Origin: Cytophagaceae bacterium
GTDB lineage: Bacteria; Bacteroidota; Bacteroidia; Cytophagales; JAIYAX01
DNA: 64,000 nt
Direction: 5' to 3'
NCBI GenBank assembly: GCA_027488815.1
Contig: JAIYAX010000025.1
Span: 1-64,000, forward strand
Shown: piece by piece, positions 1-8,182 of the stretch
Numbering within the stretch: position 1 is the stretch's first letter
Layout of the letters: each line of letters begins with the position of its first letter
Position numbers and translations under genes: made by a program
Notes under the pieces: model-generated
What the model was told of the DNA's origin: nothing
Databases searched by the model: none
What the model saw: only the letters and a program-made list of their open reading frames with translations

Positions 1-541
1 ACCAACAAGGTACTGATACGCTTTCCCTTGTTGGTGTTGTGGGCAAGCCTTTCGGGCAGCTCACCAACAAGATTCGTTTTATCATCAACATTTCGATTAT
101 AACCTAGCCCTTGTTGGTGTTGCGGGTGGCAAGTGGGTGGATCACCAACAAGGTACTGATTCGCTTGCCCTTGTTGGTGTTGCGGGAGGTAAGCGGGCAG
201 CTCACCAACAAGATTCGTTTTATCACCAACCTTTCGATTACCCTCCCTTGTTGGTGGGGCTAACGCACTAAACCCAAGTTAACACCAACAAGGGCCTTGA
301 GTTCACCAACAAGATTCGTTTTATCATCAACATTTCGATTATAACCTAGCCATTGTTGGTGTTGTGGGTGGCAAGTGGGTGGATCACCAACAAGGTACTG
401 ATACGCTTGCCCTTGTTGGTGTTGTGGGAAAGCCTTTCGGGCAGCTCACCAACAAGATTCGTTTTATCACCAACCTTTCGATTATAACCTAACCTTGTTG
501 GTGGGACTAACGCACTAAACCCAAGTTAACACCAACAAGGG
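1..541. repeat. Array of alternating inverted repeats with a ~243-bp higher-order period
   Basis: A 10-12 bp core, CACCAACAAG(GG), occurs nine times (starts about 1, 62, 143, 203, 283, 304, 385, 447, 530). Its reverse complement CTTGTTGGTG occurs seven times (27, 110, 170, 247, 352 with one mismatch, 412, 494), almost strictly alternating. The spacers fall into classes that recur in order: C (after 62 and 304), D (120, 362), A (after 1, 143 and 385), B (37, 180, 422), C' (after 203 and 447) and E (257, 504). Blocks 62-294 and 304-541 are therefore near-copies 242-247 bp apart, and positions 1-61 are the tail of an earlier copy. Each core can pair with either neighbour, giving hairpins with 11-bp stems. 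No reading frame crosses the array, and no other copy was found in the window. The array continues off the left edge. Confidence 0.93.
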
Positions 542-547
542 CGTAGT

Positions 548-1690
548 TTAACCTCCAAGAGCCTGGCTAAGGTCTTCGATCAAGTCTTCCACATCTTCTA
601 CCCCTACACTAAGTCTAATGAGGGAGTCCATAATCCCGGCGGATTCACGCTCGGCTTTTGGAATGCTTGCATGAGTCATGGTGGCCGGGTTGCTGACCAG
701 TGATTCTACACCGCCCAACGATTCAGCCAAAGCAAACAGCTGAAACCTTTTAAGTACTTTTCTGGTATTGGCTTCGGAGTCGTCTTTGAGGGTAAATGAA
801 ATCATCCCTCCAAAGTCTCTCATTTGAGATTTTGCTATTTGATGGTTGGGATGATCGTCGAAACCGGGCCAGTAAACTTTTGCCACTGCGGGATGTGATT
901 TAAGGAACTGGGCGATTTGCTTTCCGTTCTCACAGTGGCGTTGCATTCTAAGATGCAGCGTTTTGATTCCTCTGAGCACCAGAAAACTATCCATAGGCCC
1001 CGGTACGCCTCCGGTAGAATTCATGATAAAATGAAGCTTGTCAAAAAGTGCTTTATCATTCATCACCAAGGCACCCATCACCACATCTGAATGTCCTGAC
1101 AGGTACTTGGTTACTGAGTGCATCACAATATGGGCTCCCAGGTCCAGCGGGTTTTGTAAATAGGGTGTTGCAAACGTATTGTCGACACAAAGAGTAAGTT
1201 TATGTTGCTGAGCAAGGGATGCCATTGCCCTGATGTCTACGATATTCATCAGTGGGTTGGTGGGGCTTTCGACCCAGAGCATTTTAGTCGCAGGGGTAAT
1301 ATGTGCCTTTATACTTGATGCATCCAGCATATCCACAAACTTGAATTTGAGACCCAAATCTTGAAATACCCGAACAAAAAGTCGGTAAGTACCACCGTAT
1401 AAGTCTTTGGTTGCGATGATTTCATCTCCCGGTTTGAAGAGTTTAAGCACACTGTCCACTGCCGCCATGCCGGATGAAAAGCAAATGCCATAGTTCGCAT
1501 TCTCAAGGGCTGCGATGCTGTCCTGAAGGCATTTACGGGTTGGATTTTTACCACGGGCATATTCATAGCCTTTGTTTACGCCGGGTTCCTCCTGTACATA
1601 GGTAGATGTTTGGTAGATTGGGGTCATGATCGCTCCAGTTACCGGATCAGGATGTACCCCTGCATGAATTGCTTTTGTTCCAAACTTCAT
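548..1690 (-). CDS. Trans-sulfuration PLP enzyme (cystathionine gamma-synthase/lyase family)
   Basis: A 380-aa protein of the Cys/Met metabolism PLP-dependent family, which makes or cleaves cystathionine in the cytosol. Visible family features are the YEYARGKNPTR substrate/PLP segment, the Schiff-base lysine in SVTKYLSGHSD, the DNTFATPYLQ segment and the C-terminal LGGVESLVSNPATMTH and RLSVGVED blocks. I chose the ATG at 1690 because the family normally begins at KFGTKAIHAG; an upstream in-frame ATG at 1723 would add 11 unrelated residues. Sequence alone does not separate MetB (synthase) from gamma-lyase or a homocysteine-forming sulfhydrylase. The stop codon lies 7 nt from the repeat array. 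The VTT gene diverges 58 nt away. Confidence 0.93.
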   Translation of the reverse strand: MKFGTKAIHAGVHPDPVTGAIMTPIYQTSTYVQEEPGVNKGYEYARGKNPTRKCLQDSIAALENANYGICFSSGMAAVDSVLKLFKPGDEIIATKDLYGGTYRLFVRVFQDLGLKFKFVDMLDASSIKAHITPATKMLWVESPTNPLMNIVDIRAMASLAQQHKLTLCVDNTFATPYLQNPLDLGAHIVMHSVTKYLSGHSDVVMGALVMNDKALFDKLHFIMNSTGGVPGPMDSFLVLRGIKTLHLRMQRHCENGKQIAQFLKSHPAVAKVYWPGFDDHPNHQIAKSQMRDFGGMISFTLKDDSEANTRKVLKRFQLFALAESLGGVESLVSNPATMTHASIPKAERESAGIMDSLIRLSVGVEDVEDLIEDLSQALGG

Positions 1691-1748
1691 AAATGCTTCT
1701 GTTATCTTCGTTCTATGGTTCAATGAAGGGGCAATTTATAAAAAGCCA

Positions 1749-2447
1749 ATGGACTTAAGAGCAGGGGTTAGAATTGCCAGAAAGCTTATCAAGACATCTC
1801 CCTTGCAAGGGCTTTGGTTCCTATTGGTTTGGCTCAGTCCGGTATTTTCCTCGGCTTCCTTGTTTTACCTTTCTTACCAATACCGTTCCTTGACTCTGGA
1901 TCAGCCGGTCTTGCTCTACCTATTCTTATTTATGAGTATTCCCTTGCTAGCTTCCGGCTTATTGGTCTCCACCAGCCTTTGTGTAGCCATGGGATATCTT
2001 CAAGGCTGGACAGCCCTTTTTTACTTGTTTCCAGCTTATCTGGCAGCTGCCTTTGTAGGTCGATGGATCTTTGGAAAATGGTGGGAGCCTGTATTTCAGG
2101 CCTTGTTGGCAGAGATTCCCAATCTGGAACGTGAGATAAAGTTTTTTCATTTCAACGCCTTCCTGACGGTTCTGTCCACGAGGGTGATGCCTGTCTTACC
2201 GTTTGCCCTGATGAATGTGGCCTATGTGTTTTTAAAAATTCCTGGCAATGCTTTTTACATGGGTTCCGCAGTTGGCATGCTTCCAAGAGCGGCCTTGAGT
2301 GTGTGGGCTGGTGCCCTTGCCTATGAGGCACAACAAGATCCGGGTTACTTTCTGTCACACAAATGGTATTCTTTGGGGCTGTTCTGTTTGTTTTGTCTTG
2401 CATTTTTAGGAATGATCATCATTTTAAAACAAAGAAATAGGAGATAA
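1749..2447 (+). CDS. TVP38/TMEM64 (VTT/SNARE-associated) family membrane protein
   Basis: A 232-aa polytopic inner-membrane protein with about five hydrophobic segments (roughly residues 22-42, 50-78, 85-110, 140-165, 205-228). The GYLQGW segment near residue 82 and the RVMPVLPFALMNVAY segment near 145 match the conserved glycine-rich and R-x-x-P-x-x-P-x(4)-N motifs of the VTT/DedA superfamily, which is linked to lipid scrambling and membrane homeostasis. The substrate is unknown. It diverges from the trans-sulfuration gene and is followed 37 nt later by the DUF5723 gene, so the two may be co-transcribed. The start is the first ATG and leaves a short positively charged N-terminus. Confidence 0.8.
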   Translation: MDLRAGVRIARKLIKTSPLQGLWFLLVWLSPVFSSASLFYLSYQYRSLTLDQPVLLYLFLFMSIPLLASGLLVSTSLCVAMGYLQGWTALFYLFPAYLAAAFVGRWIFGKWWEPVFQALLAEIPNLEREIKFFHFNAFLTVLSTRVMPVLPFALMNVAYVFLKIPGNAFYMGSAVGMLPRAALSVWAGALAYEAQQDPGYFLSHKWYSLGLFCLFCLAFLGMIIILKQRNRR

Positions 2448-2484
2448 CAAGGCTCATGTATAAACTTGCATTCAAACTAAGCCC

Positions 2485-3954
2485 ATGAAAAAAGTACTTG
2501 CCTTCATCACCGCTACAATTTGCTCCATTACTGGGCTTTATGCTCAGCAGGAGTTTAGCTCATTTACGGCCACAGGACGTGCCGGTGTCTCCACCACGAT
2601 GACGACCGACTACCAGTCTATCGGGATCAACCCAGCCAATATGGCGTTTAAAGGGCGGTATAAAGAGAAGTCCATCGCAATTGGTTTTCTTGAAGTGGGC
2701 TCCTCCATTCATTCAAGGGCACTTACCCGTTCACAACTAGCCCAATCCACATTTGATTTTGACCAAACAGATTTTAACCTCAAGCAAAAACTTGAAGCCG
2801 CCAAACAGTTTGCCGATAACCCACTGGCAATCAATTTAGATGCCGCCGTTCTGGGTTTTTCAATACAGTTGCCAAAGATTGGTGCTTTTGGGTTTACAGT
2901 ACGTGATCGGTTTCAATGGTATTCAAGGTTCAGTACCCAAATGTCCGATATTGTATTTGCCGGCTACAACAGCCAGTATTTTGATACCCTTGTGCTTAGC
3001 AACGGAAACGCCATCCTGAACAATCCCAATCTGGCCGACAGTCTGAGAAACCAGGTAACCAGAGGAATTACAGGCAACCCTTTGCAGCTGGGAACCATTC
3101 TGGATGGTGCCAGAGTGAATTTTTCATGGGTAAGGGAGTACAATTTCAGCTATGCCAATAAAGTATTGGAAACGGATAACCTTCAATTGATGGCAGGGGT
3201 TGGTTTTAAGTACATCCAAGGCTTTGCCGGGATAGACATCAGGGGCGAAGCGGGAGCCGCTACTCTTGGTTATGCCAGTCTTTCACCAGCTTTTGGGGTG
3301 AGTTTCGGGGATGCAGAGAAGAATAACCCTAACAAACTGACCGGCGGAGGCTTACAAAGCACAGGTACCGGATTCGGTGCTGACTTTGGGTTAAATCTGG
3401 TTTATAAAGAAAAGCTGAAAATGGGTTTCTCGGTCACCAACTTAGGCTCTATGACCTGGAAATACAATTTGTACGATCTCCAAAATTCACAAGTGATTGA
3501 TGTGACCTCCAATGGTTTTGAGAACTACAATATCTTTACACAGGCCGGTGAGTTTACAGGAGATGAAGGCATCTTCAATTGGACAGCAGCAGCATCTAAA
3601 ACCGTAGCACTACCTACATTGGTTCGTGCAGGAGCAAGCTTGCTGATCAATGATCTGGCTGAGGTAGGCGTAGATGTGGTGATGCCGGCAAATCAGGAAG
3701 TGGGTAGCTTTGAAAGAGCCATCATCTCTGCAGGTGGTGACCTGTATGCCTTACCTTGGTTAAGACTTTCTTCAGGATTTACCGTTGGAGGCAATTTGGA
3801 GCAGCGTCTGAACATGCCCATCGGTGTCACATTTGTTCTGGGAGATCAAGGTTCTTATGAAGCCGGTATTGCTTCCAGAGACGTACTTACCTATTTCTTG
3901 CAAGACGGCCCAACACTTTCAGTGGCTTTTGGCTTCCTGCGCTTTAGGCTCTAG
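2485..3954 (+). CDS. DUF5723-type outer-membrane/envelope protein
   Basis: A 489-aa exported protein with a signal peptide ending near residue 20 (ITGLYAQ|QEF). The segment just after it (FTATGRAGVSTTMTTDYQ, then IGINPANM) is typical of the Bacteroidota DUF5723 family. The rest is rich in alternating aromatic/polar beta strands with many glycines, and it ends in an aromatic-containing FGFLRFRL, consistent with an outer-membrane beta-barrel of the FadL/PorV-like kind. No function is established for the family. The stop codon overlaps that of the convergent gene in a CTAG tetranucleotide (3951-3954). It follows the VTT gene by 37 nt. Confidence 0.75.
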   Translation: MKKVLAFITATICSITGLYAQQEFSSFTATGRAGVSTTMTTDYQSIGINPANMAFKGRYKEKSIAIGFLEVGSSIHSRALTRSQLAQSTFDFDQTDFNLKQKLEAAKQFADNPLAINLDAAVLGFSIQLPKIGAFGFTVRDRFQWYSRFSTQMSDIVFAGYNSQYFDTLVLSNGNAILNNPNLADSLRNQVTRGITGNPLQLGTILDGARVNFSWVREYNFSYANKVLETDNLQLMAGVGFKYIQGFAGIDIRGEAGAATLGYASLSPAFGVSFGDAEKNNPNKLTGGGLQSTGTGFGADFGLNLVYKEKLKMGFSVTNLGSMTWKYNLYDLQNSQVIDVTSNGFENYNIFTQAGEFTGDEGIFNWTAAASKTVALPTLVRAGASLLINDLAEVGVDVVMPANQEVGSFERAIISAGGDLYALPWLRLSSGFTVGGNLEQRLNMPIGVTFVLGDQGSYEAGIASRDVLTYFLQDGPTLSVAFGFLRFRL

Positions 3955-6692
3955 GGGAGCTGAAGGCTATTACTCAACACTTGGCGATTGCTTCTGGTTT
4001 TTATCAGGAGATTTTTTGACTTGTGGTCGATGAGCATGTCCGCATGTGTCCCAGACACCTTCTTTCGTGTCACCTTACTTTTATCTGAGTGAACAAAGAC
4101 CTCTGTCTCATTGGTCAGGGTGTTGCTGATGATCAGGATATGCACATTGTCGGTTTTTTCAAATCGAATCGAATTGGTTTCGGTGATGAACAGGCTTTCA
4201 GCATATAGAAGATTTCCTTTTTCATCGTACCATTCCAGACCTTTGGACGACAATTGCAGGAAGCCCCAGTTGCTTTGCTGCTCATTTCTTAGGTGAATAA
4301 AACGACTATCCCGGTCTTGACGAGGCAACGTTTTGGTCAGTAGCTCCTGTCCTTTCAGGCTTACACGGTAAAATATGCCCAGTTCGCTGATGATGTTTAT
4401 GCTGGATCGCTCTTCATCGCTTCCGGCTCTTAAAACAGGACTTTGTAAAAACCGACCTTCCAGCTTTACAGGGAAGCCTTTGATGGGCTCTCCTTTTCGG
4501 TTAAATGCATATAGATGGCCTTTTTCTCCGAGACAAACCAGGTAGTCCTTTCCTCGCACCCTTATGTTTTTTGCCGGACTGACAGATTTATCTTCCAGTT
4601 TTTTAGGGTTCCAACCTTCTAATGCCTGTCCATTCAAATCGAAAAGGTAAAGCTCACCCGACTCAGTTGAAGCAGAAATGCGGTAATTGCCACTTTGATC
4701 ATAATCGATTAGTTCCAATGGTTTCTTTCGAAGAACTGTTGTAAACTGAATGACTGAGTCAAGGGCTTTTCCATCCCAATCAAGAAATTGTAGCCCCTTG
4801 CCTAGTTGAATCATAAATGCACCCTGCTGTTTTTTGGGAAGCAAGAAAGGTTTTAGGCTAATTGGGTCTGAAAGCGTTTTCTCCCAGACCACTTTCCCGG
4901 CAGGATCAAGCATCCTGAATGTTTGCATAGAGTCTTGAACCATAGTCACTTCAGTGGCTTTATTTTTCATTTTAAACACAAAAGGTCCGGCAATCAGCGG
5001 ATGAGAAAGCTCAACAGCCAATGGTCCTTGATCCACCTCTGAAGTGCTCACTGAACTTCTTTTTTCAAATGGGATATTCAGGCTAAGATATTGGTGCTCT
5101 TTGGTTTCATTGGAAAAGGCAAGGAAAAAGTAAGGGACATCAAAACCAACTGGAACCGACTGTTTAATCACCCCGAAAAGCGAGCTATCAGAGACCTGTG
5201 AAAACAAATCATCCAGAAAAGAAGCGCTGAAATAACTGAAGTAGTTCAAAGAACCGGCATGCTCGATCAGCTCATTTTTGTAATAAGTGTCACGGAACCA
5301 GTTCAATTCGGAGTCATGGCATTCCAGCAAAGCCTTAATCGTTTCGCTATTGTTTGCCAGTAGAAGTACATCCTCACTTATGCACCAATACGTCACTGGA
5401 AAACCGGTGATCGGCAGGCCAAAAAGTTTTTGGGGCAATTCATTTATGTCCAGAAAATGGATGGTTTCATTCTTGAACAGTTCATTATGGATACTATCAC
5501 CTTCTGAAAGAGGGCTATACTCCTCAAGTTTTTTCATGGCACCGGCCATCTCTTCCGGTTTTATCTTAATCAAAACAGCCAATTCAGGATCATTTTCTTC
5601 GACAGGTTTTAGTTCCAGGTATGCGATTTCGTTTTTGATGCATTCGAAGAAAAGCCCGGGTGATAGCCTGTAGGTTTGGGTTAACTCATTCCATTTTGAC
5701 CGCACAGGATGTACAGATGCCGAATCAGCAGCAACAAGTTGCTGATAGAATTCTTCTCCTGAATTAAACATCCATAGCTGGAGCTGCTTGCAATTGATGG
5801 GGAAATAATTCCACAATTGAGGTTCCTGTGGCCGATTGGCAATGAGGTACTTTGACAACGTATGGGTACCCACAGATGAAGTGAAGCCTGCCCAGAAAGC
5901 TGTGTTTTTGTAGGATTGGGCATCCAACACAAGGGGTTGAGCATATTGCCCCAAACCAAACCAACTCATAGGGCTTGAAGGAGCCGATTTCCTGAGATGA
6001 GAGAGCAATGCTGGTAGATTGACATGCATCCTGACGGGCAGTTCCTGACTCAGATTTAAATTATGCTCCTGATAGGATCCAAATGGGAATTTTTTAAGCC
6101 CGGAAGACTTTTGACTTCGGATGATATCTTCAAGATGGAATGAGTTACGGGAGCCAATAAGCCAGTTTTTTAGAAAAATGAAGTGAAAGATCTTTTGATT
6201 TTGTTTTTTCAACTCATGAATTTCCACATCCTGATACCTCCGCTTTGATACGGTGAAGGATTTTTCCTCAAGCACTCTTTTGATCCATTCATTCACCAAA
6301 GCAGACTGTTCTTGCTGCAACAGCTCAAGGTAATACACTTCTTCTATGGATTGGTTTGGGTCAGAGTGGGCTGAAACATAAAACCTTTCACCTACGAGTG
6401 TATTGAGCTCTTTGGCCCAATGAACATAGCCCTGAGCCAATGACCAGTCCCTGAGACCCTTTAGCTGATTTGTCGAATGCATGAAAAAGCGCATCGATAA
6501 TTGCGCTGCCGACTGCGAAGTTGAATCGAACAATACCTTTCCTGCACGTATATCCAGAACCACCAATGCCTGGGAGGGCACTAAATCTTGAATGCTGATT
6601 GTTTTTTCCCGAAAAGAGGGATACAGAAAATACAAACCGGCAGATAAGACGAGGACGAATACAAGGGCAATAGAGACAAAGCGTAGCTTCAT
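3951..6692 (-). CDS. Large membrane-anchored envelope protein of unknown function, propeller-like C-terminus
   Basis: A 913-aa protein with one N-terminal hydrophobic segment (about residues 5-25) that acts as a signal anchor or uncleaved signal. Residues 30-560 form a globular region with no motif I can name; parts loosely resemble DUF3352-type periplasmic proteins. Residues 565-890 carry repeated strand patterns of the form GELYLFDLNG and GHLYAFNRKGEP, separated by about 45 residues, as in WD40/PQQ-like beta-propellers. No catalytic motif is seen. It is convergent with the DUF5723 gene, sharing the CTAG stop overlap, and divergent from dtd 56 nt away. The reading is one unbroken frame from an ATG. 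Confidence 0.7.
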   Translation of the reverse strand: MKLRFVSIALVFVLVLSAGLYFLYPSFREKTISIQDLVPSQALVVLDIRAGKVLFDSTSQSAAQLSMRFFMHSTNQLKGLRDWSLAQGYVHWAKELNTLVGERFYVSAHSDPNQSIEEVYYLELLQQEQSALVNEWIKRVLEEKSFTVSKRRYQDVEIHELKKQNQKIFHFIFLKNWLIGSRNSFHLEDIIRSQKSSGLKKFPFGSYQEHNLNLSQELPVRMHVNLPALLSHLRKSAPSSPMSWFGLGQYAQPLVLDAQSYKNTAFWAGFTSSVGTHTLSKYLIANRPQEPQLWNYFPINCKQLQLWMFNSGEEFYQQLVAADSASVHPVRSKWNELTQTYRLSPGLFFECIKNEIAYLELKPVEENDPELAVLIKIKPEEMAGAMKKLEEYSPLSEGDSIHNELFKNETIHFLDINELPQKLFGLPITGFPVTYWCISEDVLLLANNSETIKALLECHDSELNWFRDTYYKNELIEHAGSLNYFSYFSASFLDDLFSQVSDSSLFGVIKQSVPVGFDVPYFFLAFSNETKEHQYLSLNIPFEKRSSVSTSEVDQGPLAVELSHPLIAGPFVFKMKNKATEVTMVQDSMQTFRMLDPAGKVVWEKTLSDPISLKPFLLPKKQQGAFMIQLGKGLQFLDWDGKALDSVIQFTTVLRKKPLELIDYDQSGNYRISASTESGELYLFDLNGQALEGWNPKKLEDKSVSPAKNIRVRGKDYLVCLGEKGHLYAFNRKGEPIKGFPVKLEGRFLQSPVLRAGSDEERSSINIISELGIFYRVSLKGQELLTKTLPRQDRDSRFIHLRNEQQSNWGFLQLSSKGLEWYDEKGNLLYAESLFITETNSIRFEKTDNVHILIISNTLTNETEVFVHSDKSKVTRKKVSGTHADMLIDHKSKNLLIKTRSNRQVLSNSLQLP

Positions 6693-6748
6693 GCAGTAAA
6701 AAAAGGGATAATTTGCAGGAGTATAAAGGAAAGAGGAAATCGCATTTG

Positions 6749-7198
6749 ATGAAAGCAGTAGTACAGCGTGTTTCTTGGGCTAAAGTGAGTGTTGGAAGAG
6801 AGGAAATTGCAAGAATCGATCAGGGATTTATGATTTTACTTGGGGTAGGAGTGGAGGATGATGAGCAGGAAGCAAAAAAACTGGCTGAGAAAATCATTAA
6901 GTTGAGGTTGTTCAACGATGAGCAGGGAAAAATGAATCGAAGCATTAAAGAAGTTGAGGGGGAAATTTTATGCATTAGCCAATTTACGCTATTTGCTGAT
7001 ACCAGAAAAGGCAACAGACCCTCATTTACCGGGGCAGCACCGGGCGAGAAAGCCTCTGAATTGTATCGGTCGTTCTGTAAGTTTCTGGAAGAGTTTTTGG
7101 GCAAATCCATTCAGACAGGCCGATTTGGTGCTGACATGAATGTAGAATTACTGAATCAGGGGCCGGTTACGATTTTAATCAACACACAAGAATCATGA
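6749..7198 (+). CDS. dtd: D-aminoacyl-tRNA deacylase
   Basis: A 149-aa protein that hydrolyses D-amino acids (and glycine from mischarged tRNA-Ala) off tRNA, giving chiral proofreading in the cytosol. Both signature motifs are present: SQFTLFADTRKGNRPSF in the middle and NQGPVTILINT at the C-terminus, the second being the Gly-Pro motif of the chiral pocket. The length fits the family (about 145-150 aa). The start is the ATG at 6749, preceded by AAAGGAAAGAGG; an upstream ATG at 6713 would add 12 residues outside the family. The end overlaps the next gene by ATGA. Confidence 0.96.
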   Translation: MKAVVQRVSWAKVSVGREEIARIDQGFMILLGVGVEDDEQEAKKLAEKIIKLRLFNDEQGKMNRSIKEVEGEILCISQFTLFADTRKGNRPSFTGAAPGEKASELYRSFCKFLEEFLGKSIQTGRFGADMNVELLNQGPVTILINTQES

Positions 7199-7524
7199 GC
7201 ATCGAAGAGTATCAGCAGCAGGTTGACCAATGGATACAGACGATTGGAGTGAGGTATTTCAATGAACTTACCAACTTGGCATTGCTTACAGAAGAGGTGG
7301 GTGAGGTTGCCAGAATCATTGCCAGGCGCTATGGCGAACAATCTGAAAAAGAGAATGATATCGAAATGTCCCTGGCTGATGAACTTGCTGATGTCATCTT
7401 TGTAGTCACCTGCCTAGCCAACCAGACAGGGGTAAATCTCAACGAAGCACTTGAGGCCAACATGAAAAAAAAGAGCAGCAGAGATCGTTTAAGACATATC
7501 TCTAATCGTAAGTTAAAGCGATGA
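7195..7524 (+). CDS. MazG-like nucleotide pyrophosphohydrolase
   Basis: A 109-aa all-alpha NTP pyrophosphatase. The metal-binding residues of the MazG/dUTPase-like fold are visible in LLTEEVGEVAR and, about 35 residues later, SLADELADVIF (the E-x-x-D pattern). The family hydrolyses nucleoside triphosphates to monophosphates, commonly for house-cleaning of damaged nucleotides. It is the short, single-domain form often found next to dtd in Bacteroidota. It is translationally coupled to dtd through an ATGA overlap. The promoter of the next operon begins about 18 nt after its stop. Confidence 0.85.
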   Translation: MSIEEYQQQVDQWIQTIGVRYFNELTNLALLTEEVGEVARIIARRYGEQSEKENDIEMSLADELADVIFVVTCLANQTGVNLNEALEANMKKKSSRDRLRHISNRKLKR

Positions 7525-7541
7525 ATTGTCTGGCAGGGATA

Positions 7542-7571
7542 TTGCAAGGTTGTTTTAATTGAATACTTTTG
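7542..7571 (+). promoter_or_regulatory. Bacteroidota-type promoter for the YfiR/TPR/Sia operon
   Basis: TTG at 7542-7544, exactly 19 nt, then TACTTTTG at 7564-7571. This is a full match to the Bacteroidota -33 (TTTG/TTG) and -7 (TAnnTTTG) elements. It lies 27 nt upstream of the TTG start at 7598, leaving a leader of about 20 nt. Confidence 0.65.
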
Positions 7572-7597
7572 CCATTCAATAGCGGAATACGATCCAA

Positions 7598-8182
7598 TTG
7601 CTGAATTACATTAGTCTAAATAAGCGAACCCAAAGAATAATTCCTTCGTTAAGAAGGTATTTATCGCTATTTTTGATCGTACTTATCACCTTAACCGCAA
7701 CTTCATTCGCTCCAAGTCGAATGCCTGACCCCAACAATAAGATTAGAATGTTGTATATTTGGTCATGTACTCAGGCCGTTCAATGGCCCGAAACGTCAAA
7801 CAATTCAGCGGAATTCACTATTGGTGTATATGGGGAGTCAGAGCTTTTCTCTGAAATAAGCACAGCGATTGGCCCCAGAAAAGTTGGAACTAAACCGGTA
7901 CTTGTCAAATCTTTTGAGAGCCTTTCTAAAGTAGATCAGGTTCAAATTCTATATGTAACTCCTGAACGAAGCAGCGATATTCCTGCTTTGGTAAACAAGT
8001 TTGCAGGTAAAGGTGTGTTGATTATCTCTGAAAAAGAGGGAATGGCAAAGAAAGGTGGATCAACCATTAATTTCATATTCAAGGAAAGTAAGTTAAAATA
8101 CGAATTCAATAAAAGTAATGCTGAGAAGTTTGGGCTGAAATTAGGCCTTCAGCTAGCCACTTTAGGAGTTGAAGTAAATTGA
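7598..8182 (+). CDS. YfiR-like (DUF4154) periplasmic protein
   Basis: A 194-aa exported protein of the YfiR family. The N-terminus carries a basic stretch and a hydrophobic segment (about residues 20-40), and the mature part has the family order: an IRMLYIWSCTQAVQWP helix, then FTIGVYGES, then VQILYVTPERSSDIP, GVLIISEKEGMAKKGG and INFIFKESKLKYEFN. In Pseudomonas, YfiR is a periplasmic inhibitor of the diguanylate cyclase YfiN. No cyclase is nearby here. The start is TTG; no in-frame ATG precedes the signal segment. Its end overlaps the TPR gene by TTGA. Confidence 0.85.
   Translation: MLNYISLNKRTQRIIPSLRRYLSLFLIVLITLTATSFAPSRMPDPNNKIRMLYIWSCTQAVQWPETSNNSAEFTIGVYGESELFSEISTAIGPRKVGTKPVLVKSFESLSKVDQVQILYVTPERSSDIPALVNKFAGKGVLIISEKEGMAKKGGSTINFIFKESKLKYEFNKSNAEKFGLKLGLQLATLGVEVN

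Noticed and set aside
1-541. CRISPR array or integron attC cluster
   Set aside because: The repeats alternate in orientation, the spacers are conserved rather than unique, and neither Cas genes nor attC core sites (RYYYAAC/GTTRRRY) are present.
548-1748. SAM riboswitch or S-box upstream of the PLP trans-sulfuration gene
   Set aside because: The divergent gap is only 58 nt and shows no conserved riboswitch structure.
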